Shown piece by piece: positions 37,309 through 45,592 of a stretch of 53,525 nucleotides of DNA. Origin of the DNA: Flavobacteriia bacterium. Its GTDB lineage: Bacteria > Bacteroidota > Bacteroidia > Flavobacteriales_D > Crocinitomicaceae. Where the stretch lies: contig CANHQP010000024.1 in the NCBI GenBank assembly GCA_947462925.1, forward strand, positions 1 through 53,525. The letters run 5' to 3'. The notes under the pieces are model-generated. The model was not told the origin of the DNA, did not search any database, and worked only from the letters and a program-made list of their open reading frames with translations. The stretch's first letter is position 1. Each line of letters begins with the position of its first letter. The position numbers and the translations under genes were made by a program.

Positions 37309-38098
37309 ATTTATCTGTGGAATTTGGATTGTAATATTTCATTCTTTTATTACTGAAAGTCAGGTGTTAAATATCGATCGAGTGACAGAAACCGATTCTA
37401 TTTCTAAAAAAATTAGAGCCTATACTACTTTGAGTTTTTCAAACGAAAAACAAAAGAAAGCGTTAATAGATTTTACCAATAAAACAGAGCTAAACTATTT
37501 CTTACCCAAAAAGTATTTGGTGGTTTTTTTGAGTCAGGTTGACATGGCTTTCAATGGCAAAACGATCAACGAAAACAACGGTTTTTTTCAGGCGAGATTT
37601 AGAGACAATGACTCCCGAAAAATCAGTCCAGATGTTTTTACGCAATACCAATGGAACGGAATTCAAGGTATGGAATACCGTTTTTTAAATGGAATCAATG
37701 CGCGTTTTAAATTTTTGGAGAAGAAAAAATCTGATTTATATACAGGAATTGGTGTTTTTTACGAAGCTGAAAAATGGAATCCCAACTTGCCTTCATTTGC
37801 CTTTAAAAGTGCTGCACTCAACACTGTTTATCGAAACATGTTTCGACTCAATTGTTCTGCAAAATTTGCCATTAAATTGAGTAAAGCGGTAGATTTTTCA
37901 GGTTCAACTTTCGTACAATTTCCGTTTAATGTACATTTTGGTTCGCCTCGGTGGTTTTTTGACTCCAATCTAAACTTCAACGTCAGCAAATATTGGTCTT
38001 TCATTCTTCATTATGACCATAATTTTGACGCATTTCGACCATTGCCTATTGATCAATATTATTATGCGATGACATTGGGAATTCAGTTGAAAGTTTGA
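37301..38098 (+). CDS. outer-membrane beta-barrel protein, DUF481-like
   Basis: 265 residues with a short signal peptide (KFICGIWIVIFHSFITESQ) and a run of alternating-hydrophobic strands: FLPKKYLVVFLSQVDMAF, GMEYRFLNGINARFKFLEKK, SDLYTGIGVFYEAEKW, ending in YYYAMTLGIQLKV with a barrel-type C-terminus. Layout and length fit DUF481-like (salt-induced outer-membrane protein) proteins. Last gene of cluster I; its presence next to cytoplasmic NTPase and UDG-like genes is unexpected. Confidence 0.6.
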   Translation: MNKFICGIWIVIFHSFITESQVLNIDRVTETDSISKKIRAYTTLSFSNEKQKKALIDFTNKTELNYFLPKKYLVVFLSQVDMAFNGKTINENNGFFQARFRDNDSRKISPDVFTQYQWNGIQGMEYRFLNGINARFKFLEKKKSDLYTGIGVFYEAEKWNPNLPSFAFKSAALNTVYRNMFRLNCSAKFAIKLSKAVDFSGSTFVQFPFNVHFGSPRWFFDSNLNFNVSKYWSFILHYDHNFDAFRPLPIDQYYYAMTLGIQLKV

Positions 38099-38180
38099 TT
38101 TATTTCAACAATTTGAACACCCAAGAATGGCCTGTTTTTTTGGCGAAGGAATACACATTTTTTTCAAGCATGGATTTTAC
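38098..38180 (-). pseudogene. C-terminal remnant of a third regulator paralogue
   Basis: Read on the minus strand, this stretch ends in SFAKKTGHSWVFKLLK-stop, almost the same as the C-terminus of the 39410-40630 protein (SFAKKTGHSWVFELLK). Upstream similarity continues at a lower level (TVKSMLEKNVY against TVKSILDDNIR) before a stop codon in frame. Only about 27 residues remain. Either most of a paralogue was deleted, or the fragment was carried in by the Bro-N cassette. Confidence 0.75.
38104..38151. repeat. 48-bp direct repeat, left copy
   Basis: Matches 39414-39461 at 47 of 48 positions (mismatch at 38114/39424), 1310 bases apart. The repeat is the 3' end of the regulator gene family. Confidence 0.85.
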
Positions 38181-38316
38181 TGTCCAGTTTACGGTAAAGT
38201 TTTAAGACCATTTCTGAATAATTCATTTGATAAGAACTTTTGAAACTTTCGAAAACAAAAAAATGGTTTTTGATTAAAAAATAACTATATTTATGATGGA
38301 AAATTAATCAAAATGA

Positions 38317-38408
38317 GTTTATACCGATTATGTTTTCAATATAGTCCAATAAACAGGACTATATTACCTGCGGTGAGACTTCGTGGTCAAACTATATCGG
38401 CATTAAAC
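38317..38408. ncRNA. three-stem structured element upstream of the Bro-N gene
   Basis: An outer stem GTTTATACCGAT (38317-38328) with ATCGGCATTAAAC (38396-38408; about 11 pairs with one mismatch and one bulge) encloses a perfect 9-bp hairpin ATATAGTCC/GGACTATAT (38339-38347/38356-38364) and a weaker ACC...GGT hairpin near 38365-38388. It ends 36 bases before the Bro-N ATG and is followed by a CCGG-T-run (AAACCGGTTTTTTTT) that could terminate transcription, so a leader switch, a small RNA or an element end are all possible. Confidence 0.45.
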
Positions 38409-38443
38409 CGGTTTTTTTTGATTGAACTAAAATACATTGAACA

Positions 38444-39322
38444 ATGGTACTACACAACAAAATAAAAGTCGAAAGCACAATAACGAGTCTTCATTTATTT
38501 GAAGAACAACAACTGCGCACTGTTTGGGATTCTGAACAAGAAAAATGGTATATTTCTATAGTGGATGTAATAGAAGTACTTACAGGCACTGACCGACCGA
38601 GAAAGTATTGGAATGATTTGAAAACCAAACTTAAAAAGGAAGGAAGCCAGTTGTCCGAAAAAATCGGACAACTGAAAATGCAATCTTCGGATGGGAAGTA
38701 TTATCAAACTGATGTAGCTGATACTGAACAACTTTTTCGTTTAATTCAATCTATTCCTTCACCTAAAGCAGAGCCTTTTAAACTTTGGTTGGCGCAAGTG
38801 GCAGCAGAAAGATTAGATGAATTACAAGACCCTGAGTTGAGTATTGATAGGGCTTTAGAACAATATCTGAAATTAGGTTATTCAGAAAACTGGATAAACC
38901 AAAGGTTGAAAAGCATTGAAATTCGGAAAGAATTAACAGATGAATGGAAAAAGCGTGGTTTAAAAGAGGGTTTACAGTTTGCCACGCTTACGGATATCAT
39001 TACCAAAGCTTGGAGCGATAAAACAACCAAGGAGTATAAAGTGCTAAAAGGATTGAAGAAAGAAAATCTAAGGGATAATATGACCAATACAGAATTGATT
39101 TTAAATATGCTGGCAGAGGCTTCTACCAAAGACATATCCGTTGCCACCAATCCCAAAGATTTTGAAGAAAGTAAAATTGTAGCCAAACAAGGAGGTAATG
39201 TTGCCAATGTTGCACGGTTGGAATTAGAAGCGAAAACTGGCAAAAAAGTGGTATCCGAATTAAATGCAAAAGATGTTTTTAAAAGCATAGAGCAAGACAA
39301 ATCCTCAAAGACAAAAAAATAA
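38444..39322 (+). CDS. Bro-N domain protein (phage antirepressor/DinD-like)
   Basis: 292 residues. The N-terminal Bro-N domain (about 15-115) is clear: LFEEQQLRTVWDSEQEKWYISIVDVIEVLTGTDRPRKYWNDLKTKL, then LFRLIQSIPSPKAEPFKLWLAQVAAERLDE. The C-terminal part (ENWINQRLKSIEIRKELTDEWKKRGL ... LTDIITKAW) matches the DinD-like extension. Bro-N proteins occur in phages and mobile elements as DNA-binding antirepressors; the E. coli relative DinD is DNA-damage induced. The gene lies alone between two 48-bp direct repeats. Confidence 0.85.
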   Translation: MVLHNKIKVESTITSLHLFEEQQLRTVWDSEQEKWYISIVDVIEVLTGTDRPRKYWNDLKTKLKKEGSQLSEKIGQLKMQSSDGKYYQTDVADTEQLFRLIQSIPSPKAEPFKLWLAQVAAERLDELQDPELSIDRALEQYLKLGYSENWINQRLKSIEIRKELTDEWKKRGLKEGLQFATLTDIITKAWSDKTTKEYKVLKGLKKENLRDNMTNTELILNMLAEASTKDISVATNPKDFEESKIVAKQGGNVANVARLELEAKTGKKVVSELNAKDVFKSIEQDKSSKTKK

Positions 39323-39409
39323 TATTTGATCTGAATAAATTGTTGTTTTTATTATCTATTTCGGATGCAATGGCTGTTCAGTTTAAAAATCAGTTTCATG
39401 TAAGTCATT

Positions 39410-40630
39410 TTACTTCAACAATTCGAACACCCAAGAATGGCCTGTTTTTTTGGCGAAGGAACGAATATTATCATCTAAAATTGATTTAACAGTATCTTTG
39501 GCATATAGTTGAGCTGTTGCTGCCTCTATCAAAATCCTTGCATTGGTTTCGTTGAGGTGCTTAACCTGTATTCGATTGGGAGTAATAAATCGATCATCCT
39601 TCGTCCTAAGTAATGCATGATAAGTAAGTTGAATTATCAATTCTGCGATTGATTTTATTTTTCCTTCCATTTTAAAATAGGTTGAACAAATAGCATGATT
39701 AAATTCTTGAATTTTTAAGGCTGCATTTATTTTTTTTGTAAATGAAAGTGCTTTAATAACCCTGGCCAAAATCCAACACTGATCATTCAAAGAATAAAGA
39801 GGCAATAATTCTATCACTTCTTGGATTATTTTTTCACTTTGATTTTTTTCCTTGTGATTTTTTCCAAGCGCTAAAATGCGCATTTCTAAAATGCGTGAAA
39901 CTTGGTGGTAATGTAATTTTCTAAAATCAAAATTAGTTTCAATCAAACTCTGAATTTCTTTTTTGTCAAAGGCTTGGTTTGAGTATGCTTTTTTAGAATT
40001 AATAAAACAGTTGGTGAAAATTTGACTTTCCTCATTTTTCTTAGTTTGCACGTAGTAATTTGTGAGTGCCTTTGAATAGTAATTTCCTGGATCGTCTTCA
40101 TCTACAAAAGACTCATAATAAAGATGTATTCCATTATCAATATCAACCAATGCTTTTAAAAATTCATCTTTTTGATGATGTTGTCTGACTGCATTTCCTA
40201 GATACATGGACAAATCATTTTTCCGTTCATCAAATTGATAGGAATCAATTATTAACTGCACATTTTTCCAGTCGCATTGTTGAATTGCCAATTCCAGTGC
40301 CACAAACGAAAAATCGCCAGCTGTAAAACTACCCATTTGATTTTTCAAGGAAAAATTATTTGAATTCAAAACCTCCTTCTTGAAATGATGGAATGAATCA
40401 AAATCTAAAAAGTTAGCTAATAAATTTAATGTGGATGTATAGGGCCGATGATCGTCCTTCATTAATCCAAAAAATCTGGCAAGTGTATGCGCAGAGACAG
40501 CTATTTTTAATTGTTTAAGTGTTTCTGATAATGATTTACAATCCTGAAATTCATTGATTGTAAAACCTGCTTTTTCTTCAATTTTCTTTTTTAATTCAGC
40601 TATAAAAAATTCTTCCTCAAATAATTCCAT
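39410..40630 (-). CDS. putative regulator, second member of the local family
   Basis: 406 residues. N-terminal helical module (SLSETLKQLKIAVSAHTLARFFGLMKDDHRPYTSTLNLLANFLDF) matches the pattern of the 32164 protein, followed by an all-helical TPR-like region of about 300 residues. C-terminal FAKKTGHSWVFELLK is shared with the remnant at 38098. Divergent to cluster II with a 206-base gap, so it may control that cluster. Function is inference. Confidence 0.55.
   Translation of the reverse strand: MELFEEEFFIAELKKKIEEKAGFTINEFQDCKSLSETLKQLKIAVSAHTLARFFGLMKDDHRPYTSTLNLLANFLDFDSFHHFKKEVLNSNNFSLKNQMGSFTAGDFSFVALELAIQQCDWKNVQLIIDSYQFDERKNDLSMYLGNAVRQHHQKDEFLKALVDIDNGIHLYYESFVDEDDPGNYYSKALTNYYVQTKKNEESQIFTNCFINSKKAYSNQAFDKKEIQSLIETNFDFRKLHYHQVSRILEMRILALGKNHKEKNQSEKIIQEVIELLPLYSLNDQCWILARVIKALSFTKKINAALKIQEFNHAICSTYFKMEGKIKSIAELIIQLTYHALLRTKDDRFITPNRIQVKHLNETNARILIEAATAQLYAKDTVKSILDDNIRSFAKKTGHSWVFELLK
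39414..39461. repeat. 48-bp direct repeat, right copy
   Basis: Right copy of the repeat at 38104-38151; here it forms the last 16 codons of the intact regulator gene. Confidence 0.85.
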
Positions 40631-40675
40631 TTACAAATAAATAGTTTTTAAAGATAATGGAAAATATCAGAATAA

Positions 40676-40695
40676 AGATGCAATGAGATGCAATG
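40676..40695. repeat. 10-bp tandem repeat in the divergent promoter region
   Basis: AGATGCAATG occurs twice in direct succession between the regulator gene and cluster II, 46 bases from the regulator start. One helical turn per copy would suit binding of a regulator dimer; only two copies. Confidence 0.5.
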
Positions 40696-40836
40696 AAGGA
40701 GTGTTTTGTTAAACTGTATTTTTGGTGGAAAGAAAATAAAGCCGGAACTATTTAAGTTCATTTTTCTCAAATTTAAAAATATAATATGGATAAGGATAAT
40801 ACCTTCAAAGAATCCAAACCATTAAAGTAGTATAAT

Positions 40837-41904
40837 ATGTATAACGAACAAATTGAAAATCTCATCAATATTGCACTAGCAGATGGAGAATTAACAGAAA
40901 AAGAAAAACAAATTCTATTTAAGAAGGCTGAAGCAGCTGGAATTGACCTTGACGAATTTGAAATGGTTCTTGAATCTAAGATATCTGAAAAAAAACAAAC
41001 GGTAAAATCAGTTGCCCCTTCGGTTGCAACACTAAAATCAGATAAGTTTGGAGACGTAAGAAAATGTCCTTCATGTGCTGCGATTTTGCAATCTTTTCAA
41101 ACAAAATGTGATGATTGTGGACATGAGTTTACAAATATCGATGCAGTTCAATCTTCCCAAAAGTTATTTGATTTACTACAAGCAGCAACATTAAGAAATT
41201 CAAAGGCGTTAACAGATATTGAACATCAAAAAAATCAGCGTTTAGAATCCTTATCACAAAAACACAATAGCGGTAGTGGATTAGCAAATATGATTGGTGC
41301 TAAAGCACGTGGCAAAAATCAAGAGGAAGAAAGAGAAGATTTGATACGAGAGCTTGATCACGGCCGTGCAACTATTGAAAAGAGTATTCAAAAAGAAAAA
41401 GCCAATATCATAAAAAACTTTCCTGTTCCTAATTCAAAAGAAGATCTATTAGAACTTTTAGCAATGGCGACAAGTAATTCATATGATAATGATGGTTATG
41501 TGGGAGTTGAAGAAGAAGTTTGGATTCAGAAAACAGATCAAATTTATTCAAAAATTCAAATTGTATCAAGTAAGGATCCTGAAATATTGGAACAAGCAAC
41601 AGCTATGGTTGTATCCTTAATGAAAAAGTTACCACCTAAATATAAAAATTTTACAACTTTCCCAGATTCTGTAAAAGGGAAAATTTTGTCAGATATAGAT
41701 AATGATAAAAAAAGAAAATGGGAAAACCAAGTTAAAGTTGGTAAGCCATACGCAATTGTTTTAGTAGTTCTAGTGCTAATACTAATTATGTCTTTTCTTA
41801 TCCCGACATTGCAAATGCTCTCATTACTTTCTATAGTTGGAATTCCTATTACAATAAGAAGGTTTAAAAAGGCACTTAAAAAAGACAATGATTTAAATTT
41901 TTAA
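40837..41904 (+). CDS. TerB-like, zinc-ribbon, C-terminal membrane protein
   Basis: 355 residues. Helical TerB-like start (about 5-50, LINIALADGELTEKEKQILFKKAEAAGIDLDEFEMVLE), a zinc ribbon with C77, C80, C91 and C94 (CPSC...CDDCG), a charged coiled-coil region (about 120-200), a helical domain, then two hydrophobic segments near 305-345 (AIVLVVLVLILIMSFLIP, MLSLLSIVGIPITI). It probably tethers a cytoplasmic sensor or adaptor to the membrane. First gene of cluster II; 15 bases before the SPFH-GYF gene. Confidence 0.7.
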   Translation: MYNEQIENLINIALADGELTEKEKQILFKKAEAAGIDLDEFEMVLESKISEKKQTVKSVAPSVATLKSDKFGDVRKCPSCAAILQSFQTKCDDCGHEFTNIDAVQSSQKLFDLLQAATLRNSKALTDIEHQKNQRLESLSQKHNSGSGLANMIGAKARGKNQEEEREDLIRELDHGRATIEKSIQKEKANIIKNFPVPNSKEDLLELLAMATSNSYDNDGYVGVEEEVWIQKTDQIYSKIQIVSSKDPEILEQATAMVVSLMKKLPPKYKNFTTFPDSVKGKILSDIDNDKKRKWENQVKVGKPYAIVLVVLVLILIMSFLIPTLQMLSLLSIVGIPITIRRFKKALKKDNDLNF

Positions 41905-41919
41905 GCTTACAGTTAAATT

Positions 41920-43248
41920 ATGGGATTATTTGGAAACAAGGCGGAAGGCGGCATGATGGACGTTATACGTTGTGATGAGCAAGAATATCTTGTTTGGAAA
42001 TGGAGACCATCTGGCGCTGCAAACTCTACAAAAAAAGAAAATGCCATTCGTTTTGGAAGTAGCCTTCGCGTAAAAGATGGTGAAATGGCGGTTTTCGTCT
42101 ACCAACAAAAAGATGGATCGATGCAAGATTATATCGAAGGTCCATTTGATCAGACTATTAAAACTGCAAACTTTCCCGTTTTATCCAGTATAGTAGGATT
42201 AGCTTTTGGAGGAGCCTCACCATTTCAAGCAGAAATCTATTTTATCAACCTTTCTGGAAATATTCAGGTAAAATTTGGCATTCCTTACTTTGATGTCTAT
42301 GACCCAAGATTTTTAGACTTTGCTGTACCCATGGCAGCTAGAGGTACAATTACTTTTAATATTACAGACTACAAAGGGTTTATCAAACTAAATCGGCTAA
42401 TAAATTTCGAATTAGAAGACTTTAATAAACAAATTAAGAATGCTGTATCAAAGTATGTCAAAGGAATCGTTACAAATATTCCAGCAGAAGAAGGGATTCC
42501 AGTTCTGCAAATGGAAAGAAAATTGCTCGACATCAACGATTTAATTTCAGCTAAACTAAGAGCAAGATTAGAATTAGATTTTGGAGTAAATATGAAAGGT
42601 TTCGACCTGGCAAATATCGATGTGGATAAAGAAAGTTATGGCTACGCAGAATTAAGAAAAGTAACTGCTGACCAAACCACCAAAACGACCATCGCACAGA
42701 CGGAAGTGAATATTAAAAACTTGAATGACATGCAAGGAATTAATGCTCAAAATATTTCAGAAACTTTGCAAATACAAAGAGAAGAAGCACAACGTGCGCA
42801 GAAACTACAAACAGAAACAAACTTTATTGGCGCTCATGCACTCAATCAGCAATCAGAAGTATTAAAAAGTGCTGCACAAAATTTAGGTGAAATGGGAGCA
42901 ATGGGAAGCGGCGGGGGCATGAACCCTGCAGGGATGATGACAGGAATGGCACTTGGTGGAGCAATGGGTGGGCAAATGGCAGGTATGATGAACCAAATGG
43001 GGCAGAATATGAACCAACAACAAAACACACCGCCTCCGCCTCCGCAAATACAATATAGTGTTTCAGTTAACGGGCAGATAGCAGGACCATTTAATTGGCA
43101 ACAATTACAACAAATGGTTCAAAACGTACAACTTACAAAAAACACGCATGTTTGGAAGCAAGGAATGGCAGGTTGGGAAGTGGCGGGCAATGTTCAAGAA
43201 CTTGCAAATTTGTTTGGGGCAGTTCCACCACCACCACCAATACATTAA
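41920..43248 (+). CDS. SPFH domain protein with C-terminal GYF_2 domain (YdjI-like)
   Basis: 442 residues. The N-terminal ~270 residues form an SPFH/virion-core-protein-like domain (EQEYLVWKWRPSG, FPVLSSIVGLAFGGASPFQAEIYFINLSG, GFDLANIDVDKESYGYAELRK) followed by a coiled coil (about 265-310), a Gly/Met-rich linker (about 325-375), a proline run and a GYF_2/DUF4339 domain (about 385-435, GQIAGPFNWQQLQQMV ... VWKQGMAGWEVA). YdjI-type relatives assemble on membranes and recruit stress proteins. Its GYF domain resembles that of the protein at 44707. Confidence 0.82.
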   Translation: MGLFGNKAEGGMMDVIRCDEQEYLVWKWRPSGAANSTKKENAIRFGSSLRVKDGEMAVFVYQQKDGSMQDYIEGPFDQTIKTANFPVLSSIVGLAFGGASPFQAEIYFINLSGNIQVKFGIPYFDVYDPRFLDFAVPMAARGTITFNITDYKGFIKLNRLINFELEDFNKQIKNAVSKYVKGIVTNIPAEEGIPVLQMERKLLDINDLISAKLRARLELDFGVNMKGFDLANIDVDKESYGYAELRKVTADQTTKTTIAQTEVNIKNLNDMQGINAQNISETLQIQREEAQRAQKLQTETNFIGAHALNQQSEVLKSAAQNLGEMGAMGSGGGMNPAGMMTGMALGGAMGGQMAGMMNQMGQNMNQQQNTPPPPPQIQYSVSVNGQIAGPFNWQQLQQMVQNVQLTKNTHVWKQGMAGWEVAGNVQELANLFGAVPPPPPIH

Positions 43249-43330
43249 AACTAATAATTAGGACTGATAATAATAAACTGAATATACCTAGAAAAAAGCT
43301 AAGATTAAATTAAATACTAAATAGTAGAAT

Positions 43331-44701
43331 ATGAAAAAACAAATATTATTAATTGTGCTCACAATGCTATCCCCTTTAACTAAAGCACAAAATATGAAAA
43401 TGTATGATGGCCCGTTTACTTTAGAGTCAGCGGGTATAGTTGGTACAGCAAAATATTCTTATTATGAAAATGAAAATTATGAACGTGTTTATAATGGTAA
43501 CTTTTCTTTTTCATGGAAACAAGGATCTAATACATTAGAAGTTAACGGGAAATTTAATAACGATTTGCGCAATGGCTTATGGGTTTTTAAAACATATCTC
43601 AGTGCCTCTGAAGCAACATTGATAGTTAACGCAAATTATAAAAATGGAGAGCCCGATGGGATTTGGACAAATAGTATAACATCCACAAAATTAAAAGGGA
43701 TTGCTTTTACTGATAAAAGAGTTTTTTCAAAAGGTCGTTTAATAGATACATGGATTTATGATAATCAAGAAATTAAAAATAAATTAATAATGAAATTAGA
43801 CACAGCTGGTTTTATTCTTGAATCTGACTACATTGAACTCGGGAAAATTCAGACGATAAAAAAATATAAATTAGGCTATTGTACTTTAGCTGTGACAAAA
43901 AATATACAATCTGGAAGTAGCGATGTTAAAAAAGTTGAGGATATTGAAACTCTTTCGAATTTATCAAAAATCGAGCAATATGTAAAATCTAATTCAGACA
44001 GTCTTCAAGATTTACCCATAAAATTAAAAAGAGTAACAAAAGAAAATACGTGGTATAAATTCTTTTACGATCCATATGATCGAACTCTTGTTGATGATAT
44101 AAGAGGTGCTTTCACATATAACGATAAACAATTCTATGGCATTTATGAGAATGAAATAGTTAAGCAAGAAACTCGTGAACAAAAAAGGCTACTAGAAGAA
44201 GAAAAAACAGCAAACGCAAAACTCCTTGAAGAAAAAAAGATTGCTGACGCAAAACTCCTTGAAGAAAAAAGGATAGCAGAAGAAAAACGTATTGAAGAAA
44301 ACAAAATATTAAATGAAAAAAAATCCAAATTAACAGAAAAGACAGCTGAATTAATCGCTTTAATTTCAGAACAAAAAGACAAAATGATATTCAAGCCAAA
44401 AGTTTACATAAAAATAGATGAGTTTAAAGAATATTCTTCTACATTGAATCAAAATGTGGTATATTATAAAGGCTTAGTCCCAAAAAAGAATTTTGACAAC
44501 ATCTATATTTCATACAATATACTAATGACTAACATCTCTACCAACAACTCAGCAATTACACTGATGTCAATTGAAAAACAAATTGAAATAGCAGATAAAT
44601 TCATCTCTTTATGCAAAAGCGAAGATATTAAAGATGTAAATAAGAAGTTGAATGATATAACGGATGTCGAAGTAATAAAAAAAATAGTAAATCTAAATTA
44701 A
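43331..44701 (+). CDS. secreted MORN-like and coiled-coil protein
   Basis: 456 residues. Signal peptide (MKKQILLIVLTMLSPLTKAQ), then MORN-like repeats (FNNDLRNGLWVFKT, YKNGEPDGIWTNS), a middle domain, and a charged helical region of about 70 residues (about 275-345). In that region an 11-residue unit AKLLEEKKIAD recurs (33-base DNA period, 44215 and 44248). The last ~110 residues are helical. Unknown function; the signal peptide places it in the periplasm or outer membrane, unlike its neighbours. Confidence 0.6.
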   Translation: MKKQILLIVLTMLSPLTKAQNMKMYDGPFTLESAGIVGTAKYSYYENENYERVYNGNFSFSWKQGSNTLEVNGKFNNDLRNGLWVFKTYLSASEATLIVNANYKNGEPDGIWTNSITSTKLKGIAFTDKRVFSKGRLIDTWIYDNQEIKNKLIMKLDTAGFILESDYIELGKIQTIKKYKLGYCTLAVTKNIQSGSSDVKKVEDIETLSNLSKIEQYVKSNSDSLQDLPIKLKRVTKENTWYKFFYDPYDRTLVDDIRGAFTYNDKQFYGIYENEIVKQETREQKRLLEEEKTANAKLLEEKKIADAKLLEEKRIAEEKRIEENKILNEKKSKLTEKTAELIALISEQKDKMIFKPKVYIKIDEFKEYSSTLNQNVVYYKGLVPKKNFDNIYISYNILMTNISTNNSAITLMSIEKQIEIADKFISLCKSEDIKDVNKKLNDITDVEVIKKIVNLN

Positions 44702-44706
44702 TATTG

Positions 44707-45060
44707 ATGAACGATGATAGTTTTTTTTCAATTAACAGATTAGTGGAATTTGGCATGGGTATGGCGGTTGCACAGCAAATGGTTAACACCATGAATACTG
44801 CAATGACTAGTATGCATGTTCCGGGTTCTATGAATTCAATGCAAACAGCAGCAGCTCAATTTTACTATGCAATGATAGAGGGTAAACAAGTTGGTCCATT
44901 TTCGGAGCAGGAATTATCTCGTCTAATTGCCGAAAAGAAAGTTGTTAAGGAAACTTATATTTGGAAACCAGGTTTGCCAAAGTGGGAAATTGCTGAAAAA
45001 GTTCCTGAAATTTTAAAGTTGGTTGCATTAGCACCGCCACCATTTCAGCAGAATAAATAA
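44707..45060 (+). CDS. GYF_2 (DUF4339) domain protein
   Basis: 117 residues from ATG 44707; a TTG lies three bases earlier. Met-rich N-terminal half, then a GYF_2 domain (about 55-110: FYYAMIEGKQVGPFSEQELSRLI ... TYIWKPGLPKWEIA). The domain matches that at the C-terminus of the SPFH protein. It begins 5 bases after the preceding stop and ends 4 bases before the next gene, in the same operon. Confidence 0.75.
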   Translation: MNDDSFFSINRLVEFGMGMAVAQQMVNTMNTAMTSMHVPGSMNSMQTAAAQFYYAMIEGKQVGPFSEQELSRLIAEKKVVKETYIWKPGLPKWEIAEKVPEILKLVALAPPPFQQNK

Positions 45061-45064
45061 GATT

Positions 45065-45409
45065 ATGAAAATAAATTTTGTACAAACCATTATAGCCATA
45101 GCGGCAAGTTTACTTATCGCTTATGGCTTGTATAGTTTTCACGATAGTAAGAATAAAATACTTTTAAGTGCAGGTAGTTTTGTTTTTCTTGCCATAGCTC
45201 TAGTCCTTTCAATCGGAATAAGTTTTGAGCTTCCGCGAACAACAACAAATGTTAGAGTTCTTTCAGGGCTTTTCTTTGCCATGGGTTTAATTAGCAATTT
45301 AATTTTTAGTTCTATTAATTTTTCAGTTCCAAGTTATGTTATTATTAATGGAATCTTATTGTTAGTTTTTATATCTTTAGTTTACGCTATAAATAAAGTA
45401 AAACAATAA
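45065..45409 (+). CDS. small integral membrane protein
   Basis: 114 residues with four hydrophobic segments (TIIAIAASLLIAYGLYSF, ILLSAGSFVFLAIALVLSIG, VLSGLFFAMGLISNLIF, VIINGILLLVFISLVYAI). No family recognised. Last gene of cluster II, 4 bases after the GYF_2 gene. Confidence 0.65.
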   Translation: MKINFVQTIIAIAASLLIAYGLYSFHDSKNKILLSAGSFVFLAIALVLSIGISFELPRTTTNVRVLSGLFFAMGLISNLIFSSINFSVPSYVIINGILLLVFISLVYAINKVKQ

Positions 45410-45447
45410 AATCTTCGAAAAAATTAACCCTACTACCAACCCAAAAT

Positions 45448-45490
45448 GAAAATTCCTCGCTTTGCTTTAAAAGTGGGGGTTTTCGTTTTT
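45448..45490 (+). terminator. terminator of cluster II
   Basis: An imperfect hairpin (GAAAATTCCTCGCTTT with AAAGTGGGGGTTTTC) followed by a T-run, about 40 bases after the last gene. Confidence 0.6.
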
Positions 45491-45592
45491 AATCAATCTC
45501 TGTTTTGCAGCTATTTCAGAAAATGTTATTTTTAACATTTAATAACTTCGATTTAGAAACTCTGAAAATCAAAATCAACAACACGCTTCAAT

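Larger units (their letters stand above)
38104..39461. mobile_element. Bro-N cassette flanked by gene-3'-end repeats
   Basis: One Bro-N gene and a structured leader lie between two direct repeats made of the end of the minus-strand regulator gene. This is the picture left by integration into the 3' end of a protein gene with the end restored, or by recombination between two paralogues. No integrase is inside. Confidence 0.45.

Noticed and set aside
42842..43030. Proline-rich small proteins on the minus strand
   Set aside because: They are the antisense of the Gly/Met-rich linker of the SPFH-GYF protein.
44143..44394. Ser/Phe-rich minus-strand protein
   Set aside because: Antisense of the Lys/Glu-rich coiled coil of the MORN-like protein.
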